Assembly: GCA_037576195.1 (NCBI GenBank)
Contig: CM075101.1
Location: 39,804,001 to 39,868,000, forward strand
DNA: 64,000 nt
Source: Phytoseiulus persimilis
Lineage: Eukaryota > Arthropoda > Arachnida > Mesostigmata > Phytoseiidae
Direction of reading: 5' to 3'
Under the pieces are notes generated by a model, which saw only the letters and a list, made by a program, of their open reading frames with translations, was not told where the DNA came from and did no database searches. The position numbers and the translations under genes are program-made. Of this stretch, positions 12,601 through 24,600 are shown one piece after another; position 1 is the stretch's first letter, and every line of letters begins with the position of its first letter.

Positions 12601-15600
12601 CAGTTAAGAACAATGCAAACAGATAGTAGGACAACTTGACCGTTATCTTCTGAATATTTGGGATCCCATTCGTCTTTTGCCCCGAAGTCGTGGGCGAACT
12701 GGAAGAAACTTGTTGCCCTTCTTTTTTCGGCTCCAAAACTGTTCTCGTGTTATCGGTGCCGAGCAGAGACCGAAGACGCCAATACGTAACGGAACTAATC
12801 TCCGGACGTGAACTGCCCCCGATTCTTCTTGGGGCTACATATTGGGGAAAAAGAGAAGGCTAAAGAGGGAGAGGGGGGGGGGAAGAGAATTCATTTTGTC
12901 GGGGTCGACCACAGGCGCTCTCAGTGAGGGGGGGCTTCGGCAGAAACGTTTGTCAGACCCAATGATCCAGAGCCCTGCAAGGACTGAGAACAATTCTGCT
13001 CTGGAGTTCCCTGGATCGCCTGTTGACACGTGTGGGATGCCAGAGGAATCAGGGAATAAATTCCGCGTGGACATGAAGCATGCGTTACAGCGATCGCCCG
13101 ACACATGATTGAGCGCATCGTCTGACGGAGAGGAGAGCAGATGAATTACTTTCTGATCGACATGAAAAGACGTTTGCGATGCACATCATTCTAATAATCT
13201 GTGTTGAATATCAGATCTTCAATGGAGATCGATTCGATGAATCACACACTGCAGTCGCGCCTTGAGTCACTGCGTGAACCAAATCACCTGAAATTGGGCG
13301 GGGAAAACTATCTGAGCAGCCTACGAGCCGGGAGCTTGAATTCCGCTCGAAGGAAATCGCTCAATACCAGTCTTGAACCGATAGCGCGTTCTCTTCTGGT
13401 TCCATTATCCAAATCCATACTCGCAAATAGGGCCTGACCCTTGTACATCCAGATCTTTGTCTCTCCTCATGGACCCGATCGGGAAAACATCCACGATTGC
13501 CGACATGGAAAAAAACCGTATACAAGCAACCGCAAACTCAACTCGCTTGTCATCCGCTTTGACACGGTTGAGCTCGTTTCGGAAAGAAAACAACACGTGA
13601 CAGTATCACATCCTCCACCCGAGGAGGCAACAAACAACGAGGATTAAAGACAGCATATGTGACACGGAACACGGATATTGCAGAACCTTCCATCAGCTTG
13701 ACAGAGATTGAGATTTTGGAGGAGTTTGGAGATTGATGAGGATCTTGTCTTTTTACAGAGAGCGGATCTCGAGAGCTCGATGACCCCGCCGGCAGGAGGA
13801 AGGTGAGTCTATTCTACAGTTTTGAGCTCCACTCATCTTTGGTCCGAATTCTCTATCCTATTTTCATCAAATCTCATGGTCGCGTGCGGGCTTTGGCCCC
13901 GAGAACCGAGGCTGATGAACGAGATCTCTGAGTCGTGCGGGATCGGCGTTGCGTCTACGCCTTCGCAAATCTCGAGCCCCCATGGCCGTGCCCGAACAAG
14001 CCACGTACTTGCCGGAATGATTGATTGCGGGATAGGATGTTCGATTGATGACTCGATTTGATGACCTATCTGATGGTTACTGTCAGGCTACCGGTGATCA
14101 TTAGCGGCGAGATGCTCACCATCGACACGAGGAGGACGAACGAAATGGATTCGTAGCAAAAAAAAACACCAAAATGATCGAACTGATCTTGATGTGGTCA
14201 TGGCGACGGGCAAGCGTGCAGGCGGGCCGCGAGACGAGCGGGCGGACCGGCGGGCGTCTGATCGCAGACGATCAGGAAAAGATCGACTTCAGTTTTGATG
14301 GGGTCGAGGGTCATCCTCGGCGGCTGCGGCGTCGGTGGTGGTTGACCACTTGTAAGAAGCAGCAGCCGCTGCTCTTGTGACGACCCTTCACCGTTTACGA
14401 GCTGTTTTAACATGCATCACACGCAAAGCAGCTCGAAACATTAGCAAAACAAGTGTGGCCAGCCAGCGAAACTGTCGAGAGGGCCTTGTTGGCTTGCATC
14501 GCTAGTTCGCCGCTCGCTGAATAGAAATCCTTGTACGGAAGAGCCACCAATGAGGGGAAACGGAAGAGGAACACGCCTTCAATACTTCATCTGCGACAGA
14601 AGAAAACCCGCAAAGTTTCATTCCATCGTCTTCTATAAGCTACACGGGATCATGCGGAAACTCGCAGTCCTTCATTGTTGGTCACCTGGTGGAGAACAAG
14701 GTTTCGGGGGGAAACTCTTCGAAAGAAGAAAGAACAGAGATGAGATATCGAATGAAGACGAGTTTGCCTCAGAACTATGAGTTCCGAACGAAGCAATCAA
14801 ATCCCGTTCTCGCGATCATTTCAGTCGGACAAAGGAGTCCAAGCCTTCGTTGGACACGGTGTCGAAAGATTCGGCAACTCCGCGGGAGCCCCGGAAGAGC
14901 TCGAGGCCATGAAGATGCGGCTCACTGAAGTTCAGGATGAGCTCAGACAGAAACAGGACGAGACAGCTAAGCTCCGCACCGAGGCGTCCAACCAAATAAG
15001 GTGAACAAACATTCCTGTTATTCTGTGCTTGGTCGCTTTTTCCTCCTTATGTAAGCTCGGGCGCCGGCATTCACGCGCTCCAACACCCTCCTCTCTTCTG
15101 GTTTGACAGCATCATGAGGAACTGAATTTCTCGCTCACGTAAAGATGCAATTCGGACGGTAGAGCAACAGTGTCCGAAATCACCTATCTTTCCAAGATTT
15201 CTGCAAGATCGATTTCGACGGCCAATTATCTGAAATTGAGATCTGGATCGCGATACTGATCATTACAGCAAGCAGCACGTGCGGTCAAGCTCGCAGTCCG
15301 CCTTACCCGTTGACGTCCGATTCGGACAATATCGAGCGTCGGACTGTCGAAACATATTCTCAAGACACGTGTATACATTACATCGGCGTCGGCTGAGTCG
15401 ATAGCTGGAACAGTAGAAATTCCCTCCAACACGCGAAGAGTGTTGGAAACGTTGGAAATTCAGACCGTCCGGTCTTGTACAAAGTAGGATGGCGAAGCAC
15501 GCAGAGCAAAGTACGCCCGCTGTCAACCGAAAGCCTTCGACGACAGCTCCGGCAGGAGCGAGCCAACATGCTATAATTCACGCTCTGCATCGATCGCTCC

Positions 15601-18600
15601 GAACAACTATTCGCTGCAACCCTTGTTATCGGTACAAGCGACTTATTGGCTAGATGAACTTCGCTTGATACGTGTTGGGGCCGCGAATCGTGATCGAATC
15701 TTGTTAACCATCCTTGATAAGCATTTCGCTGGAACCAGACAAGAATAAGCCACAGAATATGTTATACTGACTACAGTACGAGGGACGACGTGCGAGAACA
15801 TGAGCGGCAGTGGCTCAGGGAACGAGACCTCGTTCCGCACTGAGATCATCCACAGTCTTCGACTTGATGGAGCCCGATCTGTAACCCGAGGCGACTGCAT
15901 GCTAAAAATTAGTTCGTCTCCTCAGAACTACGAGAGCCTATCCTCGTCACCGTAAATAGCTCATTGTGGATGACGACTGTCACGTTGTTGCCGCAGTCCC
16001 TCCGATTCGAGTAATCACGGACGCGGAAGGGAACTCGTGTTTGACCGCTTGTTTGGGATTGCAGGAATGTCGAGCTTTACTGGCAAGAACGACTCACCAA
16101 AGAGATGAAGGAGCTATGCTACATCAAGGAGCGTGAGATCGAGTCCCTCCGGGACGAGTTCAACAAGCAAGTCAAGCACTTGACCGACAAGATCAATTCG
16201 CTGCAAACGATGTGAGTGGACTCTCAGAGATTCTCTCTGGCGTCTTTAGCAGTTTAAATCATTTCATCAGAACTGCATAGATCACTGGTCACTCTAAGAG
16301 CCGCGCCGAGATCGGACGCCTTCTCAGATCAGTTCCTGAAAGACGGACTTCGGTCGAGTCACTTGGTTCTGCCATCCTCTACGTGCTCATTGATCGCTTC
16401 CCCAAGTCGCGAACCGCCCGTTCACGTACTCTCGGGTCATTCAGTGTTTTCCTCTCCAGAGTCGAGTAAAGTCCTCTGATTATGGGAACTGCCCAGCACA
16501 GTCCGAGGGTTAAAGATTGTGGCACCGTTGACATAGCCGTCTACGGACCTTATCCATCTAGATTTAGCTCGGTGTTCCCCTCGCCTTCGCGCTCGCCCCG
16601 CTCGTGTTTCTAAATGCGTACACTCAGGAAGAACTTTCAATCGTTCTTAACGACGTTATGAGAGGACTCCTCGTATTGGAACTCAGCGACTCCTCATTAC
16701 GGACCGCTCCACTTCTGTTTTCCGAAGGGAACGAACGGCGTGCGGCTTGCAGACTCCTGCTCATGTTGTCGAGAGCACCGGAAGGCGTGCTGAATGAACC
16801 GTTGCGAATCTCAATAGTGCCTCCTTGAGTGACTGATCGGAGCGGGCGAAAGCTTCGGAGAAAATTTCTCGAGATTCCGTAGGCGGCGAATGTTCCCTTG
16901 CGCTCGAGACCTTGGTTTAGTGGCAGTTTGTCTCAGTTCTGTGCGGAGAAAAATGGTCCTAGAACTGCTTTTTTTCCCGATCAGCATGAAATTGACCGGT
17001 CAGGATCAGCCGGTGGTGACGCCGGTCGTCGAAGAACCATCAACATCGGACGAACGCGATGAAGAGGATGTAGAGATCGATGAAGATACCGACGAGGACG
17101 TTGAGTCCATCGAGGAGGTGGAAGGTGGCCAGAGTGAGGAAGAGTTCGAGGAGATCATCGAAGAAATCATCGAGTTGAGCCCTTGCGCACAGAGAGCCGC
17201 AGCTCTCAAACACAATCCGCTCATGGTAAGTTCCTAGGAGAAGCTGGAGCATGAAACTTGATATTACCTTTTTCTTTTCTTTTTTTTTTTCCTCGGAAAA
17301 TGTTTTTTTCTATTTATCTGCAAGAGCTCGAACGATGGATTCCACCGCAAAGTTCTGTTCGCACCGAGTTGCGAAAATGGAGAACTGGAATGCAGCACGG
17401 CAGGATCAGATCTGATGGCGCAACAGGTCCTGTCATGCAGCTGTGCGCGGCCGTGTTTTGTTCACAAACCAAACTGTCAGCTTCTCACTGCTTTGAATCC
17501 AAATTCACGGGAGACACTTCATCCGTGAAAGGAGATTGTGAGCTCGCTCCCGGGGGCGGTTGACGAGGTTTTTTGAGTTCGTCAAATCATCCGGGCTTTT
17601 AGCTGAATCCCTTGGCATACGACTGAAAGCTCTTGATAATCTTCTCTCTCCGAAAGCCTCTTGCGCTGATTGGAAACGCCACCAGCTCTAACAACAGTGT
17701 TCACCACCATAATAACGACCCTCCACAACAATGGCAGCCATGCGTCGCTGGCTCGATACGAGCAACCGAAAATGATCACTTCGGTTTCTTTGACGATTCC
17801 GATGAAGTTTGATAGCGTAGGACAAATCCAGTCGAATTGGATCTGAGGGCGGTGACAGCGGTTATTGGAGCGCTTTGCATGCAGAACGCAGCGACGAGTC
17901 GACGCTCGATTTCTGACCGAGTCGTCGTTGCGTGGGAGCGGGACATTGAGGTTTCTCCGCTAATTCAAGCTGCTCAAGGGTGCCGAAGTTGATGAGAAGT
18001 CGAGAACTTCCATTTCTCACGGCGCGGCGCGAAGGTCCGGCGGTGGCAGATTGCCTGACCGCTAAGACGGCCGGACCGGAAAATGAGATATCGTAGTGGA
18101 TCTCGTACAATATCCCGGATCTTACCCTTCATAGCGCATTCATAGAACGAATGGGGAACTCGTACTTGCTGTTTCCGTCCCCACGTCTTGGGACCAGTTG
18201 TGCTCAGGAGAACAATGGTTGAATGGTTTCAGCGCGGTGGTTGATTCTGAGAAGCGCATGCGTCCGCTTGGTTAACGCGGCGGCCAAGTCGCCAAGCCCG
18301 CCGCAGCGAGCGGCGACTGCCCTGTCGCTCGGACGGCGAAGCAACTGACAAACGAGACCGAATCAGAAAATGACACAGATGCGCCTTCGGGTTAAGCTAA
18401 ACATCAAGCGAGCGAGCAAACGAAAAAGCGCGAGAAAGAGAAACCGAAAGAGAAAAAACCAGTTTGGGAAAAGGACAGGCAGCCGGGTAGCTCCGGACGA
18501 GGCCGGCCGGCGGCTTATCTGGAGCCCATTCGAACTGATTACGCCGCGTTCGCGTCAACCACTGGAAAGCGCCAGAGGGACCAGATTTCTCATTGGTCTG

Positions 18601-21600
18601 ACCGAGCTCAGTTCCAACGGTCACGTTGCGATCGCATAGACCTTGTTCCGAGTTCACTCGGCAGCTTTCTCCGCAATTCGTCTCTTCTAACCTGGTTCAT
18701 CGGAGGGCGGGCCCGAATGCCTAGGACATAGAGCGATACCCAGTATCGTGGTTGGTCAGATATCTTCGGGTATGCCTTCGTTCTTACCGAGCAAAGTCGC
18801 GAAGAGCTATCCGAATCTGAGAATACAATGACGATTCTTGTAGAGTTAAGGTGGGGGCCCACAGAGTGGAAGTTTCTAATCACACGGCGAATCGTTACAG
18901 AAATCTCCGTCGGCGTCTCTAGAAGCCAGCTCCACGCTGTCATCGTTCCCACGGTCACTCCTCAAGAAGTCAAGCTCCAGTGGCGACTGCCGGCCGCACA
19001 ATCGGGGGAAACGAGTGTCTTTCGCAGAAGATCGGGGCGATCTCCCCATGATGCTGCGGTACAACCCCAATGTGAGCTGCATGGAAATTCTCCGACCACT
19101 GGAAGAACAGTTCACTTCAAAGGTCAGTGTTTGGGCGATCGCTCATGATTTATCGTACCGCGCCCGAACGTTTTCGAGCTCATGTTTGCTCAGCTCCCTG
19201 CTACTGCCGTTAAGGTTTGACATCACGACTTTCGTACGCCGTCTGGAAAGCCCGTCCTGTCGGTACCATGATTCCGTCAGGGAAACGGCCATGTGCGTCG
19301 AAAGCTTGGGAGGCGTGATCGAGTCGCGGCAAAACATTCGCGGCCGCCCACCCGGTTCGAGTCGGGTGATAACCCGCTCGGCCGCCGAACGCTTCAGTGA
19401 TTTCCGAGGCGCTCTGTTACTCTTGAAATTAGGCCCGTATTGAGAAGTAATCACCGGTGAGTGATAAACGATGATGTTGAAGACCTCTCTTCAGATCACC
19501 CTTGATGGAGTGTCGGTTGGGGCTTCGCTTCCGTCGCGAATGCAGCGTTCTGTTCTGATGTCAGAGTATCAGTGGCAATCGGCGGTGGGTTTCTTTCACC
19601 TGCGACCGTTTGCTCGCGGAGGAATTATTCGCAACTTTCATTGCGGAGCTCTGTTACGCTCGTGTTGGCGTGCGTGGTGGTAGCGCCTTCAGCGGTTACG
19701 GTTTGGTATTGTTGTAGCCGTCGCTCCTTGCCTCTGTCTGAGCAGCGGTGGTTGTGACACTCCTAGACAGGCGTAAAGCTGGAATCGTGAACTGGGCTTT
19801 TGTCGCCGTAGACCAACAATGAGCGTTACGGGCTGGCTTGAACATGTTCAGCTTCGATTCGATTGGCGTGTATGCCACGACGTCAGACTTCAAAGAAATC
19901 ATTCCCTCAACGCGCTCGCTCCGAACTAGCCAACAATTCCAGCAAGGCGTGAACTTCAGAATGTCGGCCTACCGCAATGGGAGACGGACATCCAGAACTC
20001 AGATCACCCGATCAGCAAAACCCAGTCATTCACGTGGACAGTCAGTCACTCACTCGCTTGCCACAATGAGAGTTGACTCTTCGCTGGGAATTCCTCTCGT
20101 GTTCGAGTGGACCTTTTCCGCCTCTCATTTTTGCTGCTGTGGCTGCAAAGCTCCCTATTGATTGTTCCTCCGCCTCGGTGGAATCGACAGCGGAGAAACG
20201 GAACCTCAAAACGAATTGAACGGCACCGATCACGGAGCGATACCCAAGCTCCGGCGGCAGCCGATGAGGTGCACCGAGCGGGAGCCGGAATGCAGCATAG
20301 TGTGAAATGATACCGGAGCGCTCGTCGCCAGCGAACGATAACCGAGAGATAACATTTTGAGTTGTGCCCGAGGAAACCTAGAAGCGGGACGATTCAAGGG
20401 GCGGGGATGGGCACTATCGGAATGGATCATTTAATATCCACACAAAACACGAATGAACTCTTCTTATTGCAGAAAAAACGGAGCTCAATCATCAGGCAGT
20501 CTATGGAAAGATCCCAGACCAAGGAAGATCACATGGAAAGTGAGCAGACGCAATTCTGAGGAGCCTCTGAAGAAATCGAGCTTTTCGATGATGATGATGA
20601 TGATGATGTGAATCGAAATTATGTGACCCTTTACTCATTCAATCTGAGCTTCAAAGGTCGGCTTGTTCAATATCTCATTATTGGAATCTACAGTCAAACT
20701 AGCGAATGAAGATCATGTTTGGAGATCAAATCAGAATGGAGACTATCTAACGTGGATTCAAAGTCCGCGGGAACGGATGTTTATTGTAAGCGCACCAGAC
20801 TATGGCACGCGGCATCGGAGCCTTGGAAAATCGGGGCGAGAGCTCCGAGTCTCGCGAAGTCCCGCGAAATTAAAGTAGGCGTCGGGATTTAGCTGTCCCC
20901 CTTGCATTCGTTTCGAGTGAGGCAAGGCGTACGAAGGGAAACATGGTCCTTGTTTTCCAGGGACTCGGGCCTCCCACCGATTTGAGCGTTTGATTCGCTT
21001 CCCCTCGTCTTGGGATTCGGGAGGCCGATCGATTAAATGACACAGACACACCGAGTGTAAATAGGTGACAACGATTTTGTATATATGACAACTAGGCGAA
21101 AGGTGAAACTCCCAAAGATAGACCAAAAATATTTGTAAATAAACGGACGTTGTAAGTATTGTTCTAAGCCACGAGCAACTCCAATGACTTCGTGAATAGG
21201 AAATAATGAAGGAACGACCAGGTATCCGTTCGGGATCGGAAAGTCGCCCCGGGGTACTTCCTGCCTCGAGTTTATTCTGATTCAATGACGCACCCCCTTC
21301 GATGACTACCCCTTTCATTTTCGTTCTTCTGTTCTTTCCATTCTTCCTGTATCTCACGTTTCCTCCACGGTGGCATTGTGCCAGTGAGCATGTTACGCGT
21401 TCCTTCGACGTCCTTGGCTCACAGAATCATCACTAACGTTCGACTTTCGGCGAAATGAAGTCACTCGGACTGCGGCTGAGCGTTCTCGCAAGCGAAAGTT
21501 TTCGTCAGCGTTGCTGTATCAAGTGCCAACGTCGTCCCTGAACTCGAGGTCTGCCACCGCGAATTATGTCCTCTCCTAATTGGCATCAAAGACGCGAAAA

Positions 21601-24600
21601 AGTCAACACAGGGTGAGAAAAACCCTTAACGCTCCTGGGAGCGTAGAAAGGACCGCGAAGACTACGGATGGTTGCAGTCAAACAAAGCAAGGATAGAATT
21701 AATCTTTTGTACCCGAAGGGCTGAGGACTCTCCCATCGTTCGCGGAGAGAACGCGTCCTTTCCGTCGTTGAAGTCGTGGTACTTCACGTTGACTATTCCA
21801 TGAGAAAACGAGGATCGATTGATTTCTCTCCAGGCGATGACTTCCGATCTCGATTCAGAAATTCTTCCCATATTCGGGTCGCAATGCCGGCTCCAGTGGA
21901 AGTGGTTCCCACCGCTGCGGCTTGAACAAAAACGCTTCGGGAACACCGTGCGCGACTGGCTAATACGTCCAACCGCTCGCGCGTTCGGTGGTCCTGTCGA
22001 ACTAGCCGCCGCGGGCAATCGCCACTATGTCTTCTGAAGGACTTGAGGGCTTAACCCGCTCTTTCGTGTCAACTATTAAGTCAGCCAGACGGCCACTGAG
22101 CCCGACTAGCGTTTTGTGTGCGCGCCTTCCCAGAACGGCATTCGCTACTGGCAGATCGGCGCGATCAATAAAGAGAATTCAGAATCCATTTCATAACTCC
22201 AGACTGGGAAGGGTTCAGCGGGCTCGTCGCTGTGTGAACAACGTTGTCACAACCACGGCGGCCCTAAAAGCTACGGCAGCAGCATTGAACAGTTATTTTC
22301 ACGAATGGTCGTGATTGATCTCAGAATGTACGACAATGCTTCACAATGACGTTTCTCTGAATTACGAACGCACAAAAGAACGAACCCGCGAACTGTCCGA
22401 GCTTTGTGCAAGGTCACAGTAATTCATGATTATGGCTGTCATTTTTATTATTTATTATCTTCATCATAAGCGTCGTCGTCGTTGTTGTTGTTGTTGTTGT
22501 CTTCGTCGACGTCCGTTCAGGTAACTCCTCAGAAATATTCAGCAGCAGGAGCAAAAGCATTCTTGATCTCTTGTTGGGTCTGTCAACCAATCGGGTCATG
22601 CTTCCTGTTTCCTCGCCGATTCCGGAGCTCCGATCGTGGAGTTTCTTCGCGGAATATTCTCCATCAACGTAACGGAAGCCGCTCACCACCTTCTACGCGT
22701 GACTTCGAGATATCTCATCATGGTACATTCCAATGAATTATCACTCAACAAGTATACGACCCCACGACTGTATAGCACCGGGGAGCTGCGCTGCTCTTCC
22801 CAGATCTTCCGCTCGTTTCATTGAATTTCCATCATGCCTAGTTTCTTTCAACTCCCGAGCACTTTCCAAAAATCCCCGAGCGATCAAAGCTACTGTCGAT
22901 CTCCATTGAGTTTCAAACGTTCGGAAAACTCAGTTAGTTCCTCAAGACATTCCAACGGCTCACATTCTTGGGGTTAGCCAACTGACACATCTGGCAGCAG
23001 TGGAGGATGTCACCTCATCACCGCGATCGGGTGAATCAGTTCTGTAATGTTCGTTCGTGTCTGCTCTCGGAGGTTGCCCTTCCCTTAGAGTGGCGGTTTT
23101 TCCCTATGGGCCCCTGTTCGATTTCTTTCATGAAGCCCGTGGACCTTCTCTCACAGACTCCGTTGCAAGGCGCTAGATTGACGTGGACAACCAGGGCCAG
23201 CCTGTATCCCTCTGAGAATCACCGCATTGGAGGGTCTGTGTGGCTCTTATTTGACCTCGAACCATTTGACGAGCTCGACTCCAAACGGCCATAAGTCCAT
23301 TTTCGTCAAATTCCGAATTTCGATTGATATATTGATAAGACGAGCTTTTCGAAGTACTCTGGATTGGGCTCTTCGTGTTTCTGCCTATCTGATCCCGCAG
23401 CTCTACCGTGATCATGCGCTCACAGCTTTCACCAGAATGAAAAAAAGATTTTCTCGAAATAATCAAAAATGGACTTATCGCCGTTTGGAGTCGAGCTCGT
23501 CATTTGTTTTTTGAGGGGCCAAGGATGTGATGATGATCGTCATCATCGTCGCGAGCTTTTCATGACCCTATCAACATAGTTTCCGAACCCGTGGAGATTC
23601 TCCTGATGTTTCTGAATCTTTGGTACGATTTCGCACATCGAAGTAGAATTTAATCCTCCCTCCCCAATATTGTCGAAGACTTTTGGAGGGGGGGGGGGAA
23701 TGGCCCCCTTCCTATATACCCGCAAATCATCGGAGGGAACCCCTAAAGGGTTACGGGAGTTCGGGACCGCTCACGCGTAGGGCACACCTGGAGGACACGA
23801 GACCCGAGACCGTGGCCTCCTGCTAATAACCCTATGAGCCTCTTGAAACTCGATACAACGATTCTCAAGCACTTCCGAAGGAATCTTGGTTCGGCTATTT
23901 TGAAGGTGCCTCGCTCGGATAGAATACGCGTTCTAAGGCCGAATTCGTGAACACGATGAGCACTGAATGGCATTGCTGGATGCATAAATACGGAAGTCTA
24001 CCCATCGGTATTCCTCCGAGGGTAGTTTCCATAGCTTGGATTATTCGGTCAATTTCCTCCATCAGCGCCTATGTGGCCGAAAATGTCGGGGCTCGAATGA
24101 AAATGTTGACAGGAGCACTTCCCAAGTGAGGGCTCCCAAACTCTGGAGACCCTCAAGAATACTTCCCTGCCACAGAGATATATTTTTCCTTGTGGATGCT
24201 CGAGGGAACGGACGTGACGATGGCGCAAGATACTTTATTGAGAAATCGATCGTTGAGCGTCGAACAAAGAAATAGTAAATCTCCCCTTCGTCCCCCTGAC
24301 ACCAACGAAGACATGACCGTCCGCTTCTGGGGCTCGACGGTTCAAAATCAGAGCTTTTATGAGAAGGCTACCTCACGACTCCTCCGCTGCATCTTCTCTA
24401 TCTTATTGATCGATTCTCAGGAAATGAGCAATGTCGTCACTTCTTCAAGCACCTAACCATGACCACAACTCTTACTCACCTAGCGGTTAGTTTCAGCAAT
24501 CGTTCGACCGATGGCTTCGATGCGATCAGAACGTTTCTGATATCTTCATTCCGGCCTAGTGGATTCGACTTCACAAGAGTGGATAATCGCGGAACCAATC

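Noticed and set aside
21834-21928. Alternative exon 14 for the coiled-coil gene with a CTCCAG acceptor
   Set aside because: The frame is open for 31 codons and then stops. Its internal GT sites are all phase 0, so it cannot join the last exon, whereas 22521-22668 can.
22414-22689. Minus-strand frame with poly-Thr
   Set aside because: The Thr run is translated microsatellite; the rest is the complement of predicted exon 14.
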